Shown here piece by piece: positions 17,801 to 28,942 of a DNA stretch of 64,000 nucleotides. Positions within the stretch are counted from its first letter, which is position 1; the number at the start of each line of letters is the position of its first letter. Below the pieces are notes generated by a model. It did not search any database. It was given only the letters and a program-made list of their open reading frames with translations, and was not told the origin of the DNA. The position numbers were made by a program, and so were the translations under genes. Source of the DNA: Gemmata palustris. GTDB lineage: Bacteria; Planctomycetota; Planctomycetia; Gemmatales; Gemmataceae. The stretch spans positions 7,641,299 to 7,705,298 of the forward strand of contig NZ_JAGKQQ010000001.1 in assembly GCF_017939745.1 (NCBI RefSeq), in the 5' to 3' direction.

Positions 17801-18320
17801 TTGGGGAACCTAACCCCCAACCCCTTCCCTAGAAAGAAAGGGGAGCAGGCGCCGGAGGTCGGTGAGCGAACAGCGATGTAACTAGAGTTTGGTTTGCTAT
17901 TTGGTTCTGTTCCCCCTTCCTTCTTAGGGAAGGGGGTTAGGTTGTCTTTCCTCCCCCTTCCCTTTAGGGGGGGGCTTCCTTGCCCCCGCGCTCCGCCCGA
18001 CTACAACGCTTTCAACCGATTTCGGCCGGTTTAGCTCGCTGCTTTGCAGCAGGACGATGTTGCGTCGTCCGAGTGCTTACCACCCCATGCGTCTCGGGGA
18101 ACGCTGTTCCAGCACCGCTTTCAGGCCAACCCGCAATTGCACCTGGGCGGACTGGATCAACCCCGTCAATCGTGGTTCCGCCCAGGTGCAATTGCGGGTT
18201 GGCCTGGCGGTGCCGTGAGCGTTCCGCGAACTAGGTTAAGAAGTAGACCGGCGAATCGGTTACGTGAAAGCCCGCGGACGTTGTTCGCGGGCTTTCCGAT
18301 TTCCCCGGAGGCTCGCGACC
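17801..18320. other. Intergenic region with several inverted repeats
   Basis: No gene is seen. Near 17809-17832 and 17919-17941 the sequence cctaaccccc...ccttccct and its reverse complement form a long-range imperfect hairpin. A perfect 30-bp inverted repeat follows at 18122-18206. A GC hairpin (gaaagcccgcg / cgcgggctttc, 18266-18296) lies just before the ArsC-like gene and may act as a terminator. Confidence 0.6.
18122..18206. repeat. 30-bp perfect inverted repeat
   Basis: Arms 18122-18151 and 18177-18206 are exact reverse complements, starting caggccaacccgcaattgca. The 25-base loop is ctggatcaaccccgtcaatcg plus a few bases. Homology between the flanks extends imperfectly outward (gcaccgc and ggaacgct appear on both sides), so the full palindromic element is probably 150 bases or more. 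Confidence 0.7.
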
Positions 18321-18674
18321 ATGTCCAAGCAAATCGACTGGCTGTATCACCGAAAATCGTGCATCACCTGTAAGCGGGCGGAAGCGTCACGCGACGCCAT
18401 CGGCGTGGAAGTGAAGGAAACCGTGAACGCGACCAAAACCCGCTTCGATGCGGACGAGGCACTCGCGCTACTCGACGGGGTCGACACGCTCATTGCCATG
18501 AAGGGCCAGAAGGTCGAAACGTTCGACCTGAAGAACGATCGCCCCGACGACGCGATGCTGCTCGCCCGATTGATGGGACCGACGGGCAACCTGCGGGCGC
18601 CGACGGCCCGAATCGGTCGGACACTTGTGGTCGGGTTCAACGAGGAGGTTTACGCCCGCGTGTTCGGCGGCTGA
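18321..18674 (+). CDS. ArsC/Spx-like thioredoxin-fold protein
   Basis: The 117-residue protein begins MSKQIDWLYHRKSCITCKRA. The CITC pair near residue 15 sits at the position of the catalytic Cys in ArsC/YffB/Spx-type thioredoxin folds. The later RAPTARIGRTLVVGFNEE segment matches the cis-Pro region and last strands. Whether it reduces arsenate is unclear because no arsR or arsB is nearby. A ribosome site (ccggagg) lies about 9 bases upstream of the ATG. Confidence 0.65.
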   Translation: MSKQIDWLYHRKSCITCKRAEASRDAIGVEVKETVNATKTRFDADEALALLDGVDTLIAMKGQKVETFDLKNDRPDDAMLLARLMGPTGNLRAPTARIGRTLVVGFNEEVYARVFGG

Positions 18675-18790
18675 ATCCCACCCGGTGCCCAACGAATCTA
18701 ACCTCGGTGTGATTCTTAATCACTTCGAGGGGCATTGTGCGCTACAATTATCACCAGTTGGCTTCCTTACTCGAGGACGAGGCGAGCGCG

Positions 18791-19612
18791 ATGAACGTAC
18801 TGTGGGTGCTGGCGGCGCTGGGCATCAGTGCCGGCCGACGACAAGGCGGCGGCGTTCGAGAAGCACGCCGACATCGCGTACCGCACGGATAAAGACGCGA
18901 ACAAAGAACGACACGTCCTTGATGTGTACGTTCCGAAGGGCAAAAGGACTTCCCGACCGTGCTGTTCGTCCACGGCGGGAGTTGGAAGAGCGGTAACAAG
19001 AACATCTACGCCTCGCTCGGTCAGTCGCTCGCGAACGACGGCATCGGGTGCGTGATCTGCAACTACCGCCTGTCGCCCCAAGTGCAGCACCCGGGCCACA
19101 TTGAAGACGTGGCGAAGGCGTTCGCGTGGACCGCGGAGAACATTGCCAAGTACGGCGGCAAGAAGGATCAACTCTTCCTGTGCGGGCACTCCGCGGGTGG
19201 GCACCTCGTGTCGCTCCTCGTGACTGACCCGCAGTACCTGAAAGCGGAGAAACACGCGCCGGGCGAGGTGAGGGGCGTCGCGGCTCTGAGCGGCGTCTAC
19301 CAGATTGTTGCGGGCGAAAAGGTGTTCGATGTGCCGTTCGGCAAGGACGAGAAGGTGTGCAAGCTCGCGTCCCCGCTGGCGCACGCGGCCGGCAAGCACC
19401 CGCCGTTCTTCATTGCCTACGCGGACAACGACTTTCCGCGACTTGACAAGATGGCCGAGGACATGCACGCGGCACTGAAGAAGGCGGAGAGCCCGACCGA
19501 ACTCATCAAGTGCAAGGAACGCAACCACTACACGATCATCATACAGTTCGTGAACGACACGGACCCACTGAACAAGTCGTTCCGTGCGTTCGTGCAGAAG
19601 AACTGCAAGTAA
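18791..19612 (+). pseudogene. Alpha/beta-hydrolase (carboxylesterase), two frameshifts
   Basis: Three successive frames encode one protein. MNVLWVLAALGISA (signal peptide) runs from 18791. A frame change near 18830 leads to ADDKAAAFEKHADIAYRTDK and DVYVPKGK. A second near 18940, in an A-run (gggcaaaagg), leads to TVLFVHGGSWKSG onward. The reconstructed enzyme has the oxyanion HGGSW, nucleophile GHSAGGH, an acid candidate in YADND and His in ERNHYT, all intact. One extra base and one missing base would restore the frame, so sequencing error or recent inactivation are both possible. The expected product is a secreted esterase or lipase. Confidence 0.75.
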
Positions 19613-19849
19613 ACGGCGGTGGGCACACCGCCGCAGTGTGCTTCCGCTTTGTAGCGAGTCGGCACTTTGTGCGTATCAGCGCTCGCGAAATTGGAGTACG
19701 TGTTGGCGTCAATGATTCCAGACGTGTGGCCGGTTATCGATGAGGAGCGGACCTCGCGTCGCGTCGATAACCGGACCCTCTGCTCGCCTCGACCCTTTGA
19801 TACTTCCACCGATCCCGCGCCCGACACTTCTGCCCGCTCGTTGGATCAG

Positions 19850-21127
19850 TTACGGGAGCACGACACTCAGGCTGCCGATAATCGACTTGCCGTCCGAAGC
19901 CGGTTGAAACGTCACAGTAACAGTATAAGTGTCCGTTTTAAGCATGAACACGGACACTGTGCGCTGCTTCCCGTCGTCGGACATCCGCTCCGACACTACA
20001 TAGGGGCCGTTCGGACCGGTGCTGGCACTGATCAGGATTCCCGTTCCTTGTACTCGTGCGCCACCCCGCACAATTTGGCGTAGTGCTTCCACGTTTCCTC
20101 GAACGTAATCCCTCCGCCCGGAACGAGTACGCGGCAACGTTAGACTGTTTTGGTTCCCCGCCCATCTGGTGGTAATCAGTCACGTTCTTCAGTTGGGGTT
20201 TCCACAATTTGACCACGTCATCGGTTGTGAGTTTCTTCGGCTTGGCCGGCTCGTTCCGCGCCCCGCGTCGGGTTGCGGCGCGACCGCCGGCTTCTCCGCG
20301 ACCGGCTGTGGTTTCGGTGATTCAGACGGAGGTGCGCTATTGGGGCGTTCGGCGAACACCGTCCCGGCAATCGCGGCGAGCACTACCAGTCCGAACACGA
20401 GCGTCTTGCGCACGGTTAATCTCCCTTCGATGAGTTTGGCAAGCGGGCCGGGAATGGCGCCGCCCGTTGTGTATTTGGTCACCCATCCGCACGTTTTCGT
20501 GACCAGCTCGGTCGGCGCGCCCGTGCCGGCACGCGCGCTTCCGTGAATGCTCCGGAGAGCGTTGCGACCGCGAGTGCGATGCCGCTTGGTGAGGCGCGCG
20601 GCGAGCTTTTTGCGCCCGTTCGCGAGCCGGCTCGACAGCGTCCCTTCGGGCACGCCCAGCGCCGCGGCCGCTTCCTGTCGCGACGCGCCCGGAGATCACA
20701 CAGGACGATGGCCTCGCGGTAGTGGCTCGGTAGCGCGGCGAGTTCTTCGTCCAGAATCGGCGCCAGTTCCGTTTGTATCGGTGAAGGTTCGGGCACGCGG
20801 TTCGGGTAGCAGTGCCACCGGAACCTCGCGCCCGCCTCCGACGCGCGGCACGCCGGGCGCGCCACGACACCCGGAACGCGACCCCGTACAGCCAGTTCCA
20901 GAGCCGCTCCCCGTTCCGTACCGACGCGGCCTGCTGCGCGAGCACGAGGAACGTGGCCTGGAACGCATCTTCCGCGTCCTGGGGTGCCCGGTCACCCGCT
21001 TACACACGCCCAGCACGAGCGATCCGTGTCGGCGCACCAGTTCCTCGAACGCGGCGGTATCCTTGGTCGCGACGAAGCGCGCGAGCAGGTCCGCGTCGGG
21101 TGTGCCGGTGTACTCTAGTTGCCGCAA
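19850..21127 (-). pseudogene. ECF sigma factor with C-terminal extension, multiple frameshifts
   Basis: Pieces of one planctomycete-type ECF sigma factor appear in order but in different frames. Sigma region 2 is seen as DADLLARFVATKDTAAFEEL and LWNWLYGVAFRV. Region 4 is seen as ILDEELAALPSHYREAIVLC and PEGTLSSRLANGRKKLAARL. Then come a membrane helix (RKTLVFGLVVLAAIAGTVFA), a Pro-rich linker and a C-terminal beta-rich domain (SDDGKQRTVSVFMLKTDTYT). At least four indels are needed to join them. The intact gene would encode a membrane-tethered sigma factor like those at 30.6-34.2 kb. Confidence 0.7.
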
Positions 21128-21225
21128 GATCTCCGCCGGTCGCGCGCGCTCATCCGCTCCCTCCGACCGTATAGTCCCCGCCCGCGCCGGCGCGTCGCGC
21201 GAAAATCGTGGTTTTGCGCCCCGCT

Positions 21226-21916
21226 CTATTCCTTGCCGAGCACGAGATCAACGACCCAGCACCCGCGCACGTGTGGCCCTTCGCTGCGACAATGATCGAG
21301 GACGTCGGTGTTGTCGCACCCGGCGTCTTGAAGTGCGTCCGCCAGGATCGGCATCAACCCGAAGTCGTAGGCTTCGTAAATGCGACGTGCGTGCGAGACC
21401 GTGAGACTAGTTCGCCAAGCGGTGGAGAAGGAAACAGGACGGAACGGGTTACCGAAAATGTCGCGGAGCAGCGCGCACGCCAAAACACCGTTACACGAAG
21501 ACATCCGCTCAAATTTGCCGGCTACGGCCCCACCAAGTTGCAGCCCCGCGCGGCAATGGTCCACGGTGACCGCCAGATCTCCGGAAGAGGGCGGTAGATC
21601 CACCGCGCAAACGCCTCGAAGAAGTAATACGCCTCACCGCAGAGTTCGCCGGACCGGAGCCGATCTTCGGACCACAAGTCGATGCTATCTTGGATGTAGA
21701 GCCACCCGGCCTGCCATTCCGAATCATCGGGCCGTTCGTCTCTTCGCATGCCACCGAAGGCCGCGAATTGACCGGCAAACAAAAGTAACCTGCGCCGCAG
21801 TTGATGATCCCAGAAACGGCCGAACGGGTAACGCACAGTTCTGGGATCGAGTCTTCTACGGAGAAAATTAGTGCCTCCGTAGTGTTGTGACACGTCAGCC
21901 ATTCCGCTTCGGTCAT
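21226..21916 (-). pseudogene. GNPFRPV-family protein, frameshifted copy 1
   Basis: The N-terminus [16 protein letters not shown], the middle RYPFGRFWDHQLRRRLLLFA and the C-terminus DIFGNPFRPVSFS...LADALQDAGCDNTDVLDHCR...PHVRGCWVVDLVLGKE lie in three frames. Changes occur near 21875 and near 21570. The same architecture recurs at 23580 and 49875. This family is abundant in Gemmata-like genomes, and its function is unknown to me. Confidence 0.75.
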
Positions 21917-22095
21917 CGGCTACCCTCTGGAATCGCTTCCAGCATGACCGCTTCGGGCGCCCGGTGCAAGTCGGCGCCTCCGATCACTGGTAAACGAGCA
22001 CGGGCCGCCTCAGTGGGCGGCTCGTCGCGTGTTCGCGTGACCTGCGGTCGTTTATAACCAGTCAGTAGAGCCGCACCGTGTGCTGGTTGATGCTC

Positions 22096-22896
22096 TCATT
22101 CAACGGTGGATTCTCGGTACCGCTCCGGCGCGTACCGTGACGCGAGCAGCCCGGTCGCGGCTCCCAAGTCGATGTCCTGCACCAGGACACCTTCCTCTCC
22201 GTAAGGGAGGTGCGCTGGCACTCGCCCGACGGGGCGATCAGACTGGTGGCCGATTCCTGGTAGCGGAAGGCGTAGTTGACGCTGGCGAAGTAGATCGTGT
22301 TCTCCCGGCTGCGCATCATCATCGCTTTTTCGTAGTAGGGCGCGTCGGCCGCGCCCCACTGCGTCAGTTGCGGCCCCGCTTTGTCGCTCCCGGTGCAGTG
22401 CGGGTGGAAGACGATTTTGGCGCCACGCACCGCGGCCCATCTCACTGTTTCGGGGTACCGGAATCCCTCGTGGCAAATCGCCACCCCGAACTTGAGGCCG
22501 TTGACTTCAAAGAGTTGCCGGGTGTGCCCGGGTGCGTACAGCGGATCTTCGGTCGGGTCGAGTTGGTTCTTGGTCTGAACGCCCTGGACATCGCCGCTCG
22601 CGCCGATGACGACGGCCGCAATGTGTCGGCCCGCGCTGGTGTGCCACTCCGTGCCGAGGATCGTGGCCACCTTGTACGCCCGTGCCCACTCCGCGACGGC
22701 ACGGAGCACGCTCTTCTTGCGCCCGATCGAAGGGCGGGACTTCAAAGTCCAGTCCCCGCAGGCCCGGGAGGTAAGCCTCCGGGAAGCACACGACTTCCGC
22801 CCCTCGCCCCGCGGCTTCGGACATCGCCCGCTTGACCTTGTCCAAGCCCTCTTCAAGAGAGGATGCGACTCGGGGCGAAGCCAGCGCGATGAGCAT
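22096..22896 (-). pseudogene. Nitrilase/carbon-nitrogen hydrolase, frameshifted
   Basis: The N-terminus MLIALASPRVASSLEEGLDK...VVCFPEAYLPGLRG carries the catalytic Glu motif. A frame change near 22720 leads to VATILGTEWHTSAGR and GVAICHEGFRYPE with the catalytic Cys. A second near 22190 leads to VLVQDIDLGAATGLLASRYA, typical of the family end. The Glu-Lys-Cys triad therefore survives at sequence level. Amidase or nitrilase chemistry on a small substrate is expected if the gene is functional. Two single-base indels explain the breaks. Confidence 0.75.
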
Positions 22897-22951
22897 GGGG
22901 CGTCTCCGATTTAGGCACGTTCGCCTGTGGGCACACGTGCCCAGAGGTCTT

Positions 22952-23310
22952 TTAGGACACTCCGGCACGTCGGTGAGACCGGCGTTCGATATCGGGCACC
23001 TGAACTCGGATCGCTCCAGACGGTGACGTGAGAAGATTACCCGCCGCCGAAAAAGGTTTTCCAGCCGACCCGTAACGCCCCCACCAACCCGGGGCAATCG
23101 GCGGGTTCCCGGGGTCAACACCCCCGCTCCCATACAAGTGAAACAGGGCTTTTCCGCGCCCGAAACGTGACTCAGCACGCGCCCCTGACACGTCGGGCAG
23201 CGGAACGGTATCCATCCGCGGGGGCCGGGCTGGTACTCGTAGAACTTCGTCCCGTGGCAGAGCTCGCACTCCGGGTTCCCGTGACAGGGGCAACGAACGG
23301 ACGCAGCCAT
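22952..23310 (-). CDS. Small DnaJ-like Cys-rich protein (3' end uncertain)
   Basis: MAASVRCPCHGNPECELCHG begins a protein with repeated CxxC-type pairs: CPC, CELC, CPTC and CFTC, spaced like a DnaJ-type zinc finger (CHG, CQG, CMGAG). From ATG 23310 the frame stays open through the start of the downstream nitrilase, which is unusual. Another frame gives a natural-looking ending (PPIAPGWWGR... stop at 22952). A frameshift near 23110 is therefore likely, and the 3' coordinate is a guess. Function is unknown. Confidence 0.45.
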
Positions 23311-23579
23311 TGAAGAGGCCCTCTCAGTCGAAACTCGCGGCTCGGATATGCGCGTGTGGAAGCGACCGATAAGGGAAGAAAAGCACACTCAGTGCCGTAA
23401 CTGTTCCAGTGTCACAAGGCATGAATAGGAAATAATTTAGGTCAATGATCTAGCCGAAAACAAGCGAGACGAAAATCGTAACTCACGAAGTTTCGATGTG
23501 GATGTACGAAATTTCGTCGGACTCGCGGGTGCGGTATTAACGTTCGGGCAGTGGTACGTGCCGTTTCAGAAGGTAACTC

Positions 23580-24302
23580 ATGACCGAAGCGGAATGGCTA
23601 ACGGCGGACCTGTCAAATCTGTACGCACGTGCGCCGATCGGCACGGCGAACCGGGTTACCGCATCGGAAGTTTCGCTTGTTCGGCTGCGCCTGTTGTCGC
23701 CTGATCTGGTCCAGGTTGAGTGACGAACGGAGCCGACAGGTGATCGAGACCGCCGAGCGGTTCGCGGACGGGGAAGCCAAGAAGAGCGAGCTGGCGCGTG
23801 CGGATCGTGCGGCGGCCGAGGTCGCAGTGGCGCTCAAACTTCCCCGCGAGCCGAAGGGCTTGATCGCCAAAGGAAGCACCCGCCGCAACTGGCCGTGGAG
23901 ATGGCGGTCTGGGCGGGCCATGAGAGCATTCAAGATGTTGTGGAGATGACATCCATGACCGCAGAATGTTTGGTCAAAGTGTTGGGTAAGGCGCCTCATT
24001 CGATCGGCGGGCGCGATCCTCAAGCCGAATCGCTGCGTCGGTTGGACGCGGTGCTCCGCGAGATCTTCGGGAACCCGTTCCGCCCCGTGACGTTCTCTCC
24101 CTCGTGCGCACCGACACCGCGCTGCGCTCGCGGGGCAGATGTACGAGTCGCGGGATTTGGCGCGATGCCGATTCTGGCCGACGCGCTCCAGGATGCCGGG
24201 TGCGACAGCGCCGCCGTCCTCGATCACTGTCGCGGCGAAGGCCCGCACGTGCGCGGGTGCTGGGTCGCCGATCTCGTGTTGAGAAGGAGTAGGGGAAGCT
24301 GA
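23580..24302 (+). pseudogene. GNPFRPV-family protein, frameshifted copy 2
   Basis: [19 protein letters not shown] starts at 23580 and reaches a stop near 23722. The homologous continuation [24 protein letters not shown] lies in the next frame, and the C-terminus VLREIFGNPFRPVTFSPSC...LADALQDAGCDSAAVLDHCR in a third. A pair of compensating shifts disturbs the segment between 24110 and 24160. The segment [20 protein letters not shown] is the classical N-terminal part of this family. The final residues read VADLVLRRSRGS rather than VVDLVLGKE. Confidence 0.75.
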
Positions 24303-24308
24303 ATGAAA

Positions 24309-24343
24309 ACACCGCGCGGGTGGATGGTACCACCGCGCGGTGT
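24309..24343. terminator. Hairpin between convergent genes
   Basis: A GC-rich stem (acaccgcgcgg with ccgcgcggtgt, extended by tgg/cca, with one bulged G) sits between the stop codons of convergent genes. It follows a short A-run on one side but has no long T tract. A bidirectional terminator is likely. Confidence 0.55.
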
Positions 24344-24458
24344 CTACGTATCGTGCTTCAAAGCAAACCGATCGACGGTGTGACGCGAGAACTACCCCAC
24401 CCGTCCGTTACGGCGCCACGTTCGGTCCGTGGCACCGTAATAGGAATGGCCGGACTCG

Positions 24459-27400
24459 TTACTTTTCTCCTCCGGGTAGGAGCGGTACGGTGGGGAGCGC
24501 GATGGCGCGCGTGCCGGCGGCGAACACGGGCGTGACGGAGACCCGGAACGACTTGCGGTCCGGGTTCAACTGGTACGTGGCCCGGATGTCCGCGGCCCCC
24601 GACGAGATCCCGGCCTCGCGCGTCTCGGCCGGGGCCGACACCAGGGGCGCCGCGACCCCGCCCGAGCTCGTCACCGGGGCCGACAGCGCCGAGCCCGCGG
24701 TCCCGAACCCGCCACCCAGACCCGACTGGCCCGGGCCCGCCGGGTCCGCGCAGGTCGCCCCGGTGCCCACCTCCTCGGCCAGGGCACCAGGGCCGCGCGA
24801 GCCCCGGCCAGCTTCACCTCGACCCCGGGCCACCCACGGGCACGTCCACCAGGTCCACGGACTCCCGCGCGGTCCCCTGGAACCGGGTCACCTTGAGGCG
24901 CGCGCCCCCCAGCGGGCGCGAACGCCTGCTTCACGGACACCGTGTACGCACGGTGAACGCGCGCCGCCGCGTACACCTCGGACCGGTTGTTCCCCGGCTC
25001 CCCGAGCACGTCCCCTTGAGCACGCCCCCGCCCGTGGTGCGCGTGTGGGTCGCCGAGCACACGACCCGGTGGGCTCGCCCACCACCAGGTCCAGGTCCGC
25101 GCTCCCCTGCCACAGGAGCTCGATCACCCAGGTCCCGCTGGGTGCGCTCCGCGAGCGCCTCGCGCAGGGCCCCGGTGTCCTGGCCCGCGCCCCGGAGCCG
25201 GGCCTCGAGCCGGGGCAGGCGCTCGTGGGCCTGCTTGTGGTAGTCGATCCCGTCGCTCGCGTTCCAGTCGCGCCCGAGCAGCCCGTTCGCGGCCCACAGG
25301 ACCGCGTCGCTCCTCACGTCCGTGGCGAACTCCGCGTACGCCATCGCGTTGGTGCGGGGCCGGGTCCTCGGGGCTGCACTCGCGCGCTTGCAGAACGCCA
25401 TCGCCCGCGCGTGGTTCTTCAGGTCCGCCTCGGACTTCGCGGCCCGCAGGTACGCCTTGGCACTGGTCGGGTCCAGGTCGATCGGGGACACCGGGCGCTC
25501 GACCTCGGTCGGGCTCGCCCCGGCCGCCCGGAGCGCCACGGCCAGGGCCTCGTGGGCCCAGTCCTCGGTCGCGAGCCCCTTGCGCAGGTTCCCCTTGAGC
25601 ACCTCGGCCGCGTGCGCGTACTCGTGGAACTCCATGAGGAACTCGGCGCACGCCACGATGAGACCCGGGTCCGTCACGGTCCGGTCGATCGCGTGGCTCC
25701 ACATGGTGGCGCGGGTCGGTCCCGAGCTTCGGGCGGTCCCCGACCGGGTCCACCTTCGGGTTCACCAACCGGGGCGCCACCGCCGCGACCGCGTCACCCG
25801 GCGCGGCGGCGTTGTTGCCCCCGGTCCGATCACCACGCCCCGCCCCGGGGCGCGCCACGCCCGGCCCCTGGGCGTTGCCCTCGCCCGACTTCTTGAGCTT
25901 GATCGTGGCCGCCGAGTGGTACCGCGTGGTCCCGCACGATCAGGGCCCGGGCCGGGGGTAGTACCCGAGCGAGTTCAGCAACTCGGCGCGCACCGTCGGG
26001 ACGTCGTCGTCGCCCATCCCGGGCATGGGCCGGGAGTGGGGATGTTGGCCCACTCGCCCTTGGCCACGGTCTCGAAGATCAGCGCATGAGGAGCTGGCTC
26101 TGGTCCCCGCCCTGGAGCCCGAACTGGCCCCCGAGGTTCCCTGAACTGCCCGAGCTGGCCCCGGTGATCCCGGTGATCCCGCCCCGCTCCCCAGGTTCCC
26201 CTGGTTCCCGAGCTGCTGGCCCGCCCCGAACGGCCCCCCGCCCCCATCACGTTGAGCGGGTTCCCACCGGCCCCGCCCGCGACCCCGCCGAACGGGTTCC
26301 CGAACTGGCCCCGATGTTCTGCAGCCCGCCCCGAACAGGCTCGCCTGACCGAAGATCGCCAAACTCTGGTTCTGGAACTGTTGGTTCTGGAACAAGGTTC
26401 GTTGGTTAACGGATTGTGGGATGGGGATGGCGAGGTCGGCGACCGGGAACACCTGGGTCACCTTCTCCTCGAGGCGCCGCTGGAACGTGGTGACCTCGAT
26501 GTAGTCGGGGCGCACGATGAACGTGGCGTTCATGGACAGGAGCACGATGTCCAGGAAGTTCCCGAGCTTGAGCCCGCGCAACTGGGTGGCCGCGATCTTG
26601 GGCTTCTCCTCCTTGATCGTGGGCTGCTGCTCGGCCTTGAAGTACTCCTCCATGACCACGAACGACACGCTGTACCGCTTGGACAGCTCCGAGAGGAGCT
26701 CGAACAGCGGGATCTCGTTGATGTTCTTGTCCCCGAGGTCCACGCTCACGTTCTCGATCACGCTCTTGAGCTTCTTCTGGGTCTCGCTCGCGTTCGGGCC
26801 CAGGTTCGAGTTCAGGTACGCCTCGCGCCGGAGCCCGGTCAACTCGCGCCACACCGCGGCCGGGGGAAGTGCACCGGGGCTCGTCCGGGTACGGGATGTG
26901 CGACTTCTCGGTCTGCATCATGGCCTGCAGGAACCGGTCCTCGCGGATCCGCGTGAGCTCCTTCCACCGCGCAACTGGGTCGCCTGCTGCCCGATGATGT
27001 AGCTCGCGGTCGCGGTCGGGGGCACCGCCAGGCCCTTGCTCGTCTTCTCCTGCACCATGAGCTGGGCCTCCTGGTACGCCAACTCGTACCGCGCGTGCTG
27101 CATGAGCTGGCGGAACTGGTCGATCCGGTTCTTGTCGCTCGCCTGCGCGTCCGCGCCCCGGTCGAACTCGTTGAGGCGCTGCTTGGTCTTGCCAGGGCCT
27201 GGCGCTCGGCGTCGGCCTGGCGCTTGATCTCGGCCCCTTCACGAACACCCGCGCATGACCCCCTCGAGGTCCGCGACCAGCCGGGTCCGGGCCTCGGCCC
27301 CGAGCCCGTCGTACCCGAGGATCTCGTCGCGCTGGCGCTTCAGGTCCTGGTACGCGCCCTCGGGGTCCGTGCGCAGCACCTGGCGCGCGCGCCGGACCGT

Positions 27401-28942
27401 CGCGTCCGCGAGCACCCGGTACCGCTGCTCCTCGATCTGCGCCGGGCCGCGGCCTCCTTGAGCACGTCCCCGCGGCCCCGGCGCCTCCCGCCGGCGCGCC
27501 CGGGGGCACGGTGTCGCTCCCCTTGGGCTCCTGCAGGACGTCCCGGATCGCCTCGTTCGGGGTGATCTGCTTGGCCCGCACCTTCGCGCGCTCACGCGCT
27601 CGGCGAGCTGGGCCTTGGTGAGCTTCCCGGCCCGCATCCGGGCCACGAGCGCGGCCCCTGGGCCGCCTCCCGGTCGGTCGGGTCCACGTTAATGGCCGCG
27701 GCGTACAGCTTCTCGGCCTCGTCGAACCGGTCCACGCTCACGGCCCACGCGGCCTGGGTCAGGAACTCGTCCCGGTACAGCTTCACCTGGGTGCTCGCCA
27801 GGGCCAACGCCCGGTCCGACTGCAACATGGCCGGCGCGTCCTTGTGGGGCGCGTTCTTCCACTGGGCCACCATCAGGTTCAGGAAGAAGTGCTCCACGCG
27901 CGGGGCCGGGAGCCCCTGGGACAGGGTCAGCACCACGGGCTTACCGTTGACGAGCCCGTTCACGGTCGCGGTCACCGCGGTCGCCCCGGGCCGGGCCAGT
28001 TTGCCCATCACGAGGGTCGCCCGGTCGCCCCGGAGCGGGGGCAGCTTGGTCGGGTACGACTCGCCCACCTCGGGCCCGAACGCCCAGTCCACGGGCTTCA
28101 CCACGGGCACGTCGAGGGCCCCGTGAGCCGGGCCGCGAACTCCTTCTGGCCCGCGGGCTGGGCCAGGTCCTCCTGGACCCGGACCACGGCCCCGCCCGTG
28201 AGGGCCGCGAGCCCGTGCAGGTTCGGGGCGTCGAGGCGCAGGCCCAGGGGCACGGCGAAGAACGACACCCCGTCCCGGTCCATGCGGTTCCCCAGGGCCA
28301 GGCGGCTGGGCCTCGGTGACGCGCTCGAACGCGCTCCCCGTCCCCAGGTACACCACCACCTGGTGCCGCCCGCGGTCCGGGGCCAGGGTCCCGAGCCCCT
28401 TCTCGAGGCCCCCTTGAGGTCCGTGGCCCCGGCCCCGTACTCGACCTCGGTCAGGGCCCGCGCGGCCTCGGCCACGCGGCCCGCGGGCGCGGGCACGAAC
28501 CCGGGGTCAGGGCCCGGGTCGCGCCCGGGGTGCTCAGGGACCACACGCTCACCCGGTCCCCGGCCCCGAGGGCCGCGGCCAGCGCGGTGACCACCTGGCG
28601 CGCCTGCTGCAACGGGCGCCCGGCCTGGCTCGCGGACGTGTCCACCATCACCAGCACGTCGCGCGGGCGCGGGGCCGGGGGCGCCACGGCGGGCTGGACC
28701 TGCCACGCGAACAGGAGCTCCCCGTCGCGCGGCTGGTACGTGAGCACCGGGGTCCTGCCGAACGCGGTGGCGACCAGCTCGTCGGTGACCCGCCCCCCGT
28801 CGGGGCGCCCCGGCCCGGGCACCCCGGCCGGACCCGACCGGCTCGTCCGCAGGTCCCCGAACACCGTGCTCCCCAGCGCCGCGAGGGTCGCGGTCACCCC
28901 CAGCAGCACCGGCACCACACGCAACCGTTTCAGTAAGGTCAT
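24459..28942 (-). pseudogene. Large VWA/TPR/secretin-like exported protein, many frameshifts
   Basis: One ~1,490-residue protein can be traced from ATG 28942 to the stop at 24459 through at least a dozen frame changes. Order: an N-terminal membrane segment; a VWA domain with MIDAS DTSAS; TPR-like FDEAEKLYAAAINVDP; coiled-coil stretches around KRQRDEILGYDG and LMQHARYELAYQEAQLM; a secretin/STN-like segment (INEIPLFELLSELSKRYSVS); a Gly/Asn/Gln-rich stretch; further TPR (YAHAAEVLKGNLRKGLATED); and a DUF2135-like end (LLWQGSADLDLVVGEPTGS). Third codon positions are almost all G or C, more extreme than in neighbouring genes. Decay or base-calling loss in G/C runs are both possible. Confidence 0.65.
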
